64,000 nucleotides of DNA from Desulfocicer sp963675955 (GTDB lineage Bacteria; Desulfobacterota; Desulfobacteria; Desulfobacterales; Desulfobacteraceae), in NCBI GenBank assembly GCA_963675955.2, contig CAXXVR010000002.1:992001-1056000 (forward strand), written 5' to 3'. Positions 17,252 to 29,500 of this stretch are shown in pieces. Under the pieces are notes generated by a model. It was not told the origin of the DNA, did not search any database, and worked only from the letters and a program-made list of their open reading frames with translations. How positions within the stretch are numbered: the first letter of the stretch is position 1; every line of letters starts with the position of its first letter. Position numbers and translations under genes: made by a program.

Positions 17252-18892
17252 ATGGGTCTTCAGTTGGTTAAGGTACTCGTAGAATTTTTCAATAAATTTT
17301 CTATGGCGCCAAAGGTAAAAATTTCCCTCTTCAGCCTTATCTCAGGTATAACGTACGCCCTGGCACTCGCTTCGATCAATTCCACCATAAAGCACGTTTC
17401 CGCCGGAAACGATACCCTGAAGGTCAATCTTCTGGTGATCTTCGTTCTTTCCTGCCTGATCCATGCATTTTTCAAGAGACGTTCCTTGAATATGGGGACA
17501 GTTGCTGCGGAAAATGTCATACGAAACATTAAGATAAATATCACCGGAAAAATACGCAACAGTGAACTCTCATTCATAGAAAAGATCGGCAAGGGTTCTC
17601 TCTATACCCGTTTAACCGAGAGCACTGATGCCATTTCCCAGGGAGCCCCTCCTCTTTTTCTGATGATGGAGTCAATATTCTCTCTTTTGGCCATTTTCTG
17701 TTATATTGCATATCTTTCCATTGTGAGTCTTTTAATGATCATGATCGTAGGTGTTGTGATGTTTTTTGCCTATTCGAGATACATTCGCACGGCCATGGAA
17801 AAACTTAAAAGATCCGATGCCAAGGAAGCGGAGCTTTTTGACGGTGTAAATGATGTCCTTTACGGATTTAAGGAAATACGGATCAACTATAAGAAAAATA
17901 ACGATATCTTCGCAGATATCCAGTCTATATCAGAAGAAACGGTAGGCCGGAAAACAGAGGCATCCACGGCCCTTGACAATAGCATGATTTTAATGATGTC
18001 ATCCTATTTCGTTGTCATGATGGGCACAATTTTTGTTCTGCCCGTTTTCGGTGTAACGGAAAAGGAGACCATCATATCCCTTGTGTCTTCAATGCTGTTT
18101 TTATGGGGTCCCATAGTAATGATTTTCATGCTTTCCAGGCAATTTACCATGCTTGTGCTCGCCGTGAAGCAGGTAAATGAACTTGATGCGATGTTTGAGA
18201 ATATTAAGCCCAATTACCCTGGCAGAGTACCTGTCCCGGACGTTTTTTCCGAAATCTGCCTCAATGGCGTTGAATATTGCTACAAAAGCCGTGACGGAGT
18301 AGAAAACCTGTTCAAGATCGGCCCCATTGATTTTTCAGTTAAGAAAGGAGAGATCGTTTTTATAACTGGTGGAAATGGAAGTGGCAAATCCACGCTAATG
18401 AAGCTTTTAACAGGTTTGTACTATCCCGAACCCGGAGGTATCATTACTTTGGACAAAAACAGAGTAATGGACACAGTGTATCCGGTATACAGGGAGCTTT
18501 TTGCCATTATTTTTACCGATTTTCATATTTTTGAAAAACTGTACGGCCTGGAAATGATTGATGAGGCCAGGGTCAACGATCTTCTTTGTAAAATGGAGAT
18601 CAACCATAAGACAGATTACGTTGAAGATAAATTTACAAATATACGGCTTTCCACAGGCCAGCGCAAAAGAATTGCATACATATCGGCAGCTCTGGAGAAC
18701 AAACAGATTTATGTTTTTGATGAATGGGCTGCAGACCAGGACCCGGAGTTCAGGAAGAAATTTTATAATGTCTTTCTTGATGATATGCGTGCCATGGGAA
18801 AAACGGTAATCGCGGTGTCCCACGATGATCAATATTTTCACACTGCGGATCGAATTGTGAAAATGGATGAAGGAAAAATCGTGGCGGCATGA
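17252..18892 (+). CDS. ABC exporter, SyrD/PvdE (cyclic peptide) type, first of a pair
   Basis: A 546-residue fused TMD-NBD half-transporter. About six membrane helices occupy residues ~20-310. The ATPase domain follows, with Walker A GGNGSGKST (from residue ~373), the ABC signature as LSTGQRKR and Walker B with catalytic Glu in IYVFDEWAADQDPEF. The DEWAADQDPEFR block is characteristic of the siderophore/cyclic lipopeptide exporter group (SyrD, PvdE). Such proteins move peptidic products or precursors across the inner membrane. The stop overlaps the start of the second exporter (ATGA), so the two probably form a heterodimer. It is the first gene of the operon that runs through the PKS and NRPS genes, and probably exports their product. 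Confidence 0.9.
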   Translation: MGLQLVKVLVEFFNKFSMAPKVKISLFSLISGITYALALASINSTIKHVSAGNDTLKVNLLVIFVLSCLIHAFFKRRSLNMGTVAAENVIRNIKINITGKIRNSELSFIEKIGKGSLYTRLTESTDAISQGAPPLFLMMESIFSLLAIFCYIAYLSIVSLLMIMIVGVVMFFAYSRYIRTAMEKLKRSDAKEAELFDGVNDVLYGFKEIRINYKKNNDIFADIQSISEETVGRKTEASTALDNSMILMMSSYFVVMMGTIFVLPVFGVTEKETIISLVSSMLFLWGPIVMIFMLSRQFTMLVLAVKQVNELDAMFENIKPNYPGRVPVPDVFSEICLNGVEYCYKSRDGVENLFKIGPIDFSVKKGEIVFITGGNGSGKSTLMKLLTGLYYPEPGGIITLDKNRVMDTVYPVYRELFAIIFTDFHIFEKLYGLEMIDEARVNDLLCKMEINHKTDYVEDKFTNIRLSTGQRKRIAYISAALENKQIYVFDEWAADQDPEFRKKFYNVFLDDMRAMGKTVIAVSHDDQYFHTADRIVKMDEGKIVAA

Positions 18893-20514
18893 AAGATATT
18901 TTAGCATTCATAAACAAGTATACAGATACCTCTAAGACTACAATCATTGCCCATTCCATAATCGCGGGAGTTTCATATGCCTTTATCCTGAAGGCGGTAA
19001 ACGACGTCATCGGAGGAGATGAGATATCCTCTGATCCGCGCCATTTTTTGATTCTTTTTCTGCTGATCGTTTTGCATATTCATTCCAAAAAAATCTATAT
19101 GACGGCCACCTCCTTGCTTACCGGAGAACTCATTGGAAAAGTCCGCATTGATATGATTGAGAGAATCCGTCTTACCGAGCTTACCTTTATCGAAGATGTC
19201 GGCAAAGGGGAGATTTACAACCGTCTGACCGAGGATGCCGGGGTTATCTTCCGGACGGCTCCGACTTTAATCATGGCAATTGAAGGAATTGTCTCCTTTA
19301 TTTCGATTTTTGTCTATATGATGTTTATCTCCCTTAAAGGCGCAATTCTCATGATCCTTCTCATGGCCTTGGCCGTTGCAGCCTATTCCATTGCCTCCAT
19401 CCCGGTTAAAAAGAAAATGATGCTTTCCAAGAAAAAGGAAACAACCCTTTTGGACAGGCTCAACGATATTCTGGCGGGGTTTAAGGAAATTAAGATTAAT
19501 CAAGCAAAAAATGAAGCCCTTTACAAGGATTATAAAACGGTTGCCGGAGAGGCCGAAGAGCTGAAAAGTAACGCCATGACGAAGCTTAACGATACCTTCC
19601 TGATGGTGAATATTGCCTTTTTATGCTTGATCGGGGTTATTGTTTTTTTACTTCCCCTGGTTGATGTAATCGATAATGAACATGTAGTAAACCTTGCATC
19701 TTCCCTGCTTTTTTTATGGGGACCCATGATGATGGCCATCAGCATAATGCCCCAATATATGCTTGTTGCGGTTTCCATTGCGAATATAGAAAGCTTAAAT
19801 ACGCGTCTTGATGAATTTCCATTGTATATCCCCGATACGGTGCCGGAAGCCCCGGATTTTCAATCGATAACCCTTGAATCTCTGGAATTCAGTTATGCAG
19901 GGAAAAACGGTGATGTTTTATTTCAGATGGGACCGTTGGATTTGTCGTTTAAAAAAGGTGAGGTGATTTATATCATCGGCGGGAACGGCAGTGGAAAATC
20001 AACGCTCATGAAGCTTTTGACTGGGCTTTATTATGCCGATAACGGCTCCATCTCCGTTGATGGACGGGTGGTGTCACGGGAGGATCTTAACTCCTACAGA
20101 GAACTTTTTTCCACAGTGTTCACCGATTTTTATATATTTAGAAAACTTTACGGGTTGGAAAATATTGATGCTGATCAGATAAATGATCTATTGAAAACAA
20201 TGGGGCTTTTTCAGAAGACGGCCTATGCAGATGAAAAATTTTCCGAGACGAACCTTTCCACCGGACAGAGAAAACGTCTGGCTTATATGATAGGCCTGCT
20301 GGAAGACAAACAGATCTATGTCTTTGACGAGTGGGCCGCGGATCAGGATCCGGAATTTAGAAAAAAATTTTACACCAGGTTTATCAACAATATGCGCGTC
20401 ATGGGAAAAACGGTCATTGCCGTATCCCATGATGATAGATACTTTGATACGGCAGACAGGGTTATAAAAATGGCGGAAGGTAAAATCGTATCAGATACCC
20501 TGCATAAATCTTGA
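18889..20514 (+). CDS. ABC exporter, SyrD/PvdE (cyclic peptide) type, second of a pair
   Basis: A 541-residue half-transporter, clearly a paralogue of the preceding gene. It has the same domain order, Walker A GGNGSGKST (from residue ~364), signature LSTGQRKR and Walker B IYVFDEWAADQDPEF. Both ATPase sites look intact in both partners. It is coupled to the first exporter by a 4-bp overlap and ends 44 bp before the PKS start, so it is almost certainly co-transcribed with the synthase. A tandem pair from duplication suggests a heterodimeric exporter, where most members of this family act as homodimers. Confidence 0.9.
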   Translation: MKDILAFINKYTDTSKTTIIAHSIIAGVSYAFILKAVNDVIGGDEISSDPRHFLILFLLIVLHIHSKKIYMTATSLLTGELIGKVRIDMIERIRLTELTFIEDVGKGEIYNRLTEDAGVIFRTAPTLIMAIEGIVSFISIFVYMMFISLKGAILMILLMALAVAAYSIASIPVKKKMMLSKKKETTLLDRLNDILAGFKEIKINQAKNEALYKDYKTVAGEAEELKSNAMTKLNDTFLMVNIAFLCLIGVIVFLLPLVDVIDNEHVVNLASSLLFLWGPMMMAISIMPQYMLVAVSIANIESLNTRLDEFPLYIPDTVPEAPDFQSITLESLEFSYAGKNGDVLFQMGPLDLSFKKGEVIYIIGGNGSGKSTLMKLLTGLYYADNGSISVDGRVVSREDLNSYRELFSTVFTDFYIFRKLYGLENIDADQINDLLKTMGLFQKTAYADEKFSETNLSTGQRKRLAYMIGLLEDKQIYVFDEWAADQDPEFRKKFYTRFINNMRVMGKTVIAVSHDDRYFDTADRVIKMAEGKIVSDTLHKS

Positions 20515-20558
20515 ATTGTGTTTTACCGGTGTGCGGGAATGAGAGGGAGAAGAAAAGA

Positions 20559-23500
20559 ATGTCATACAAACAGAAATCCAACAAGACCGACATTGCAATT
20601 ATTGGTATGGCATGCAGGTTTCCAGGGGCGGACAATTATAATGCGTTTTGGGATAATCTGGAAAAAGGCGTTAATTCCATTAAAGAGGTGCCGCCTGGGC
20701 GTTGGGAAATAAACAGACATTATTCATCCGAGCCGGATAAACCTAACAAAAGTGTAAGCAAATGGTACGGACTTATTGAGGATGTCGATAAATTTGATAA
20801 TCGGTTTTTCAATATTTCTCCGGGTGAAGCACGGTATATGGATCCACAGCAAAGGCTTTTACTGGAAGAGGCCTGGCGCTGCATAGAAGATTCGGGAGTG
20901 GCCTTAACAGAGCTCCGGAAAAACAGAACGGATGTGTATGTGGGTAAAGCGGACTGGGATTATATTTTGAATGCACAGTCCGCCGATATCAATATTCATA
21001 CGGTGCTTGGCAACCACAGCAGTCTGCTGTCAAACAGAATTTCTTATATGCTGGGCTTGAGGGGTGCAAGTTTAACCATTGATACTGCTTGCTCATCATC
21101 TTTGTTTGCCGTGGAGAAGGCCAGGGAGGCCCTTTTGTCCTGCTCCACCGAATATGCCTTGGTGGCAAGTTCCTGCGTGCATTGTCACCCCCTTAAATAT
21201 ATTGCCTTTTCCAAGGGGCACATAGTAAGTCCTGATGGGCAGTGCAAAACCTTTGACAAGGATGCCAACGGTTTTGTACTGGGAGACGGTGTTGGAGCCT
21301 TGCTACTGCAGCGCCTTGAGGATGCCATCATGGGTAAAAAGCATATTTACGGCATTATCAAAGGGGGGGCTACCAATCATGGAGGGCGTGGCATCACCAT
21401 CAGTTCTCCCCAGGTAACGGCCCAGGCTGAGGTGCTGTCCGCTGCATACGAACAGGCAGGCATCGGGCCTGATTCAATCAACTATATTGAAGCCCATGGT
21501 ACTGGAACTTTGATAGGAGATCCCATCGAAGTGGAGGCTCTCACCACTGTTTTTCGTCAGCATACCGATAAAAAACAATTTTGCAAAATAGGTTCCGTAA
21601 AAACCAATATCGGCCATACCGGCGGTTCTGCTGGTATGGCGGGCATTATAAAAGTGCTTATGATGATGCGTGCCGGAAAGATTCCGCCGAACCTCAATTT
21701 CAATACCCCGAACCCTGTTATCGATTTTGAAGATTCTCCTTTTCAGGTACCGACAAAATTATGTGACTGGACATCATCTGATAAAAAAACCGCGTTGCGG
21801 GCGGGCATCAGTGCCTTTGGGTTTGGAGGGGCCAACGCCCATGTGGTTATAGAGGCACCTCCGTTGATAACTGAACCGAAAAGAACAGATAATGACAAGG
21901 GCCTGTTTACCCTTTCTGCAAAATCGGAACAGAGTCTGATCGCTCTTCTGGACAGCTGGAAAGCCTTTGCCCGCACCGATCAATTCAATCATCTTTCAAT
22001 GGGGGATATTTGCAAAACCTTGGCCACGGGCCGGGAGTCGTTTGTTTACCGTTTTGGATGTATTGTAGACAACCATGATGAACTGTGTACTTTTTTAAAT
22101 GAGGCACCTTCTTCTTTTTCCATACAAGAAAAACGGCCCCTTTGTCTGCGTATTGGAGAGTGTGAATGGAAGGGCTGGGAGGATCTTAAGCCGCTTTTTA
22201 AAGACAATGCGTTGTTTGAGCCAGAGATGGAACACATAATCTCTGCACTTGAAAAAACTAAAGCCGGTGGGAAGAAGGTGCCAGGACTTCATCGTAAAAA
22301 ATGGGGTGCAAATCATCAGTTGTACCGCTTCATGGCAGGCTACGCGTTCTTAAAATCTTTTCTTGAGATCAGCGGTATTGTACCTGACCTTCTTGTCGGT
22401 GAAACAAAGAACAGCGGATTTTTAACAGCCCTGACTCTCAGCGGCAGCCTTTCTGTTGAAGATGCACTGGAAGTTTTATCGGGCAGGTTAAATGCTCCAG
22501 ATATCGTATTGCGTCGGCCGGACATTACTTTTTTTAATCCTGTGGCCTTAAAACCTGTTTATCCTTTCCATTTTGACGCTGAATACCTCCAGAACCTCAG
22601 AAAGAACCTTTCAATTACGGATGAAGCTGCAGCCCATTATCTTTCCAAGGCTGCCTCGATGTTGGATAACCAGTTTACCTTTAAGCATTATGTGGCAGAG
22701 TGGGATGCTGTTCTCAAAACAAAGGGGAGCAATATCCGCCAGATCATCAACGATGAAAAACGCTTTGCCGATGAAAAGTGTATTTTTTCCGTTATCATAG
22801 CCAATTGTATCCGTAAACTGAATCGCAAATGGAATATTTCTGAAAAAAACATTGCTGCATCCCCTGAATTTTTTGAAATTGTTGATCTCATTACCAATAA
22901 TATCATGCCAAAGGAGATTGCTGTTGCCCTTTTTCAGGAAGATGATCCGGATTTTGAAGCTGTAGCCGATACGCTCAATGGGAATCAGAAAAATATTGAC
23001 GCTGCAACTGACTGCAGTATCCTGAAAGAACAAAAACTCACGGAAATCGGGGATTTTGCCCAATGGTTGAAGAAAACTGAAAATACGGTGATATGTGATC
23101 CTGAAGGAATGCTTTGTTGTGATTTCGGAACACTGGTCGTAGATGGATCGGTCAAGGATTCTGTTGTCATGGATATGGCCCAGCCTTCCGCGGCAATTGT
23201 TGGAAATACCATGCTGAAATTATGGCTCAAAGGTGTGGAGACAAACTTCAGGACTCTTTACCCCGACGGTTCCTTTCAGAAGGTAGCGCTTCCGGTTTAT
23301 CCGTTCAAGGGTGAGTCGTACTGGCTTTCCAGGGACAAAGAGCAGATGCCGGGGGGAACAGGGGGGGAAATAAAGCTGCATCCCCTGCTTCATTGGAACA
23401 CTTCTGATCTTTCAGAGCAGCGCTTTAGCGCAACTTTTACAGGGGATGAGTTTTTTCTGGCAGATCACCGTGTTAAGGGCCGGAAGGTACTACCGGGAGT

Positions 23501-26500
23501 GGCTCATCTTGAGATGGCCAGAGCTGCATTGGCAATGGCTGCGGGGACTCCGGAAAATCAGGGTCAAGCGATTGTCTTAAAGAACGTGGTCTGGGTAAGG
23601 CCCATCGTTTTTGAGGGTGGCCTTCTCCATGTCAACATCGGTCTTTTCCCATTGGAAAACGGGGAAATAGGCTATGAAATATACGAAGGCTCCGGTGTCA
23701 GACCCGGTGAAGATGTGTTACAAGTTTCATTGTCCGGGGACACAGACATTTCGGCTGCCAGGGCTCCCAGGGCCGGTGATCATAAAGCTCCTGCACAGGT
23801 TTTCAGCCAGGGTACAGCACGTTTTGAACGCATCCGTGAGGCAAGTGTTTCGGATATCAAGGCGTTTAAGGCACAGTGCAGCCGGGCCGTTATTCCAGCC
23901 GCCAAACATTATGGGTGGTTGAAGGAGGCTGGCTTGGATCTGGGTTTGACCTTCCAGGGAATTGAGACAATCTATGTGGGTGATGATTGTGCCATGGCCC
24001 GTCTGGTAATGCCCTCCGGGGTAGAACCGACCATGGAGGGCTTTGTCCTGCATCCAGGGCTTCTGGATGCCGCGCTGCAGACTGCATCCTGCCTGTTTAA
24101 TAGTTCAGGGGCATTTGAGCTTTCAATTCCTTTCAGCCTGAAATCAATTGAGATTTTCCGTGGAACAGCAACGCCCATGTGGTCTCTGGCCAGGAAAGCC
24201 AAGGGCAGTGCCTCCCCAAAACAGAACCGGGTAGAAAAATCGATGCCTGCATTTGATGTTGAAATTTACGATGCATCGGGAAACCTTTGTGTGAGGGTTT
24301 TGGACATTGCTTTCAGGAAGCCGAAGTTTGAAATCAATACCGGTATGGGAACCCTGATGCTGCATCCCATGTGGAGGGAAGAAGATGCCGGTGGCAGGTG
24401 GTCTGCTTTGGATTATCACCGGCATCTGATTCTGGTATGCGGTGGGGATGGTATTTCTGAAACGGCTCTTAAAAGCCATCTGAAGGATGCTGAAGTTCAG
24501 GTCCTCTTATCTGATCGGGAGACCATTGATGAACGGTTTCAGGATTATGCAAACCAGGTATTCAAGGCAATACAGGATGAAATTTTACATGCAAAAGCTA
24601 TTTCGGCAGAGACAGCGAGACGTAAAAAACTGATCCAGGTTGTCCTGTCAGGCCCGGAGATAAACCCTTGGTTGCATGGTCTTTCTGGGTTACTCAAGAC
24701 CGCCCATCTGGAAAATCCCGGTTTGGTCTGTCAGTTGATTGAAATGGATTTGGCCCTGATTATGAATAAGGGCGGTCTTGACAGCATTGAAGAAAAACTG
24801 AGGCAGAACGGGGCATGCCCCGATGACAGCGTTGTTCGTTATACGGCTGGAAAACGACTGGTTCAGCGGATTGAAGAGGTGGTGGAGGAATCATCCGATT
24901 TTTTATGGAAGGATGGATGCACCTGTCTGATAACAGGGGGCCTGGGTGGACTTGGGCTTATTTTTGCCCGGGAAATTTCCCAAAGGGTTAAGGATGCCAC
25001 CCTGATTCTCACTGGACGATCCAAACCTGGCAGTGCCAGACAGACATTGATTGATGGGCTAAAAAAAGCGGGCGCAAAGGTGGAGTACCGGCGGGTGGAT
25101 GTAGGTAAAAAAGATGAACTGGCCTCGCTGATCACCCATATTGGTAAGGTTCATGGTCCATTGACTGGCGTCATACACAGCGCAGGGGTGATTTCAGATA
25201 ATTATATTCTCAAGAAGTCCATTGATGAGTTTGAAGCGGTTATGGCCCCAAAGGTTAAGGGACTGGTGAACCTGGATCTGACAACTAAGGATCAACCCCT
25301 TGATTTTTTTATTATTTTTTCCTCCATGGCCGGCTCCCTGGGAAATATTGGACAGGCTGATTACGCCTGCGCCAATGCCTTTGCAGGGGGCTATGCGGTA
25401 TATCGTAATCGTCTGTTAGAGATGAACCGGCGAAGGGGCAGAACCGTTTCCATTCATTGGCCTCTCTGGAAAGATGGTGGTATGAAAGTTGGCACTGAGA
25501 CCGAAAAAATGATGTGGCACAACATGGGCATGGTCACCATGGGAACCCAGGCCGGTATTGATGGATTTTATCGGAGCATTTCCACGGGCCACTCCCATAT
25601 CATGGTCATTGATGGCGATGTTTCCACCATTCGGCAGAAACTGGTTTCAGCAACCCCCCTTCCAGAAAATGAGACTGCCCCTCTGCAGGCACCCCTCGCC
25701 GATGCTGACGGGAACCAATTGCGCAACCACATCCAGAAGATTTTGCTTAACGAAATATCCCAAATGATGGGTATCCCGAAAGCATCCATTAATACCAGAG
25801 CATCACTGGAAAAGTACGGACTTGATTCCATATCCCTGACCGAATTTACCAACAATCTCAATACAGATTATGGCCTTGAACTTGCACCTACTTTGTTTTT
25901 CGAATATTCCAACGTGGACAGTCTTTCCCGATATCTGGCCGCAGAACATGGGGCAGCCTTTGCCCCACGAATGGTGGGGAAAGTAGAACCTGAACCTTCC
26001 CTTGCCTCCCCTGATCGGGAGCTATCTGAAATTCCATTCATACCCCAAAAGGTACGCCACCGATTTGCAATGGCCCTGTCAACGCAAAAACAGGTGGCAG
26101 ATCCCTTGGAACCGGTTGCCATTATCGGAATCAGTGGCAGGTTTCCCATGGCTGAGGATATTGAGGCATTTTGGGAAAATCTGGCAAAGGGAAAACACTG
26201 TATTTCTGAAATTCCAGAAGATCGCTGGGATTGGAAGGCTTTGTACGGTGCTTCCAGCGGAAACAGGACGGATATCAAGTGGGGTGGATTTATCGATGGT
26301 GTTGGTGAGTTTGACCCCTCATTTTTTGGAATTTCCCCCAGGGAGGCAGAGTTGATGGACCCCCAGCAGCGTCTGATGATGCTCTATGCCTGGAAAGCCA
26401 TGGAAGATGCAGGTGTTCCCCCCGGAAGCCTGGCCGGTACGAAAACGGGTATCTTTGTGGGTACGGGCGGGAATCAATATGCCCAGATTATTGCAAGGGC

Positions 26501-29500
26501 AGACATGCCTGTGGAAAGCTACACCTCCACAGGGTGTATTCCATCCGTGGGGCCCAACCGGATGAGTTATTTTCTTGATGTTCATGGGCCAAGCGAGCCG
26601 GTGGAGACCTCCTGCTCTTCTTCGCTGGTTGCGATCCATCGTGCGGTGGAAGCCATGGCCAACGGCAGCTGTGACATGGCCATTGTGGGTGGTGTAAACA
26701 CAATTATTACACCCGATTTTCACTTAAGCTTTGGCAATGCGGGCATGTTAAGTAAGGACGGGAAGTGCAAGACTTTTTCAGACCGGGCAGATGGCTATGT
26801 GCGGGGGGAGGCCGTGGGGATGCTCTTTTTAAAGAAACTGGGCCAGGCCAGGCAAGCCGGTGATCATATCTACGGGGTTATTCGCGGGACTGCGGTGAAC
26901 CACGGGGGGCGGTCCAGTTCCCTGACCGCCCCGAATCCAAAAGCCCAGACAGATGTGCTGGTACAGGCATACCGCAGGGCCGGGATTGATCCGCGCAACA
27001 TAGGTTACATTGAAGCCCATGGTACCGGGACCTCTCTGGGGGATCCCATTGAAATTGAGGCCCTGAAAGCTGCATTTAAAGAACGTTATGCTGAAACCGG
27101 GTCCTCCGATGTTGTGGATACGCATTGCGGGCTTGGTTCTGTAAAAAGCAATATCGGGCATACTGAACTTGCATCGGGTGTGGCAGGAGTAATCAAGGTT
27201 CTGCTGCAGATTAAGCATAAGACCATTGTTAGAAGTTTGCATTGTGACACCGTTAATCCCTACATCCGGCTTGAAAACTCGCCCTTTTACATCGCCCGGG
27301 AAGCCCGGGAGTGGGCACCGCCCCTGAACGTTTCCGGCCATGTATTGCCCAGGTGTGCCGGGGTGAGTTCATTCGGATTCGGTGGGACCAATGCCCATGT
27401 GGTGATCGAGGAGTATATCAACGAAACCGCCAATAATACTATGATTGCCAATGATACTATGGTGGAGACCTCAGCCCGGGAAATCATGGAACGGGGGACA
27501 GGCAGCCCGTATCTTTTTGTGCTTTCCGCCAGAAACGAGGTACGGCTGAAGAATTACGCCCAGGTGATGTCGGATTTTCTGGTCAGAACAGATAAAACCG
27601 ATGCTGATCTTGCAGATATCGCCTATACAACCCAGACGGGCCGTGAACCGATGGAGGAGCGGCTGGGACTGATTGTCGGTTCCATTGAGGAACTCCTGGT
27701 AAAACTGGGCAGTTTTGTCGCCGGAGAAGAAAATACCGAAGGGCTGTACCATGACAGTGTGAGGCGGAATAAGGATACAATGGCCGTTTTTGAGGCGGAT
27801 GATGAATTGATGGAAGCTGTGGATAAATGGATCCATCGGAATAAATATTCTAATTTACTCTCATTCTGGGTAAAGGGCCTGAACTTTGATTGGAACGCGC
27901 TTTACGGTGATGTCCGACCGAGACGCATCAGTTTGCCAACTTATCCCTTTGCCAGGGACCGGTACTGGGCTGGAGGGGAGCTGGGAATCGGGACAACTGG
28001 TAAAACTGATCTCAGCCAGTCCAACGTCATTAATTCTTTTGATCTTTGGGCTGTCGGGCCTTCAAAAACAGAGGAAAATCCTGTGGAAAGAACACGTACA
28101 GGTGCCATGATGTTCAAGCGTTCATGGAAGGAGAAAACAGTTAATGCAGCAGCCCATCAACCCGTATATGAGAAGCATATCATCGCGATGTGCGAACCCA
28201 TCAATTCGATGTGGAAAGCGGTAAGGGCCGATATCCAAGATGCCCAGTTCATTAAACTGGAATCCAGAACCCAAACCATGGACGGGCGATTCAGCCAATG
28301 TGCTCTGAAGCTCTTTGAGACGATCCGGACAACCCTTAATGCAAAACCCCAGGGCAGGGTATTGTTGCAGGTGCTGGTGTCTCCCGGTCAGGATTCAAGT
28401 ATGGATCATGGTTTGTTTTCAGGGCTTTCGGCTCTGTTGAAAACCGCCCATATGGAAAATCCCCGAATTATCGGGCAGTTCATCGAGATTGGAGAAACGG
28501 GTAGTGTCCATGGGGTGCTAAAGGATAATAGCAGACATCCGGAAGATACACACATCCGATACCGCGATGGTAAACGTATGGTTGCGGGCTTTGAGGAAAT
28601 CGGGGGGGTGCAGGAAAAACCCACCGCACCATGGAAGGATGGCGGTGTTTATCTGATAACCGGTGGCGCGGGTGGACTAGGTTTGATTTTTGCCAAAGAG
28701 ATTGCCGCCTGTGTAAATAATCCGGTTCTGATTCTCACTGGACGATCAAAACTTGGTGCAGAAAAACAGGTGCGTCTTGATGCATTGCGTTCCACCGGTG
28801 CCCGGGTGGAATTCAGGCAATCGGATGTGACCCGGAAAATGGAACTTCAAAAAGTTATTGACGGTATTGTGTCAGATTTTGGTGGTTTAAACGCCATTAT
28901 CCATGCCGCCGGTATTATTAAAGACAATTTTATTATTAATAAAACCCCACAAGAGTTTGAAATGGTTCTTGCCCCGAAAGTTGCAGGTATTACCTGCCTT
29001 GATGAGGTGAGCAGTAATTTAAACCTGGATTTTTTTGCGGTTTTTTCATCAGGTGTAGGCGCTGTTGGTAACAAAGGCCAGTCTGATTATGCCTGTGCCA
29101 ATGCCTTTATGGATGACTATGCCCTTTACCGTGACAGTCTGGTAAAAGAGGGAAAGCGGAAAGGAAAAACCCTGTCGATTAACTGGGCACCCTGGAAAGA
29201 GGGGGGTATGTCCATTGACATGGTGATAAAAGAAATGATGGCCCAGGGCACCGGTATTGTGGCCATGGAAACAGATACGGGCCTTCGGGCGTTCTATCAG
29301 GCCTTTTTTCTGGAGCACCCGGTGGTCATGCCTCTGGAGGGTGAGGTTCAGTTGATGCGTCGCCATATTATGGGGACCCAACCTGAACTGTCCCGGAGTC
29401 CATCCGGACCGGGGGCGCTACATACAGCGCCCGGGCTTTTGTATGAAAAAATTCAGAGCAGGCTGAAATTTTTGTTTGCCGAGATCACCAGAGTTCCCAT

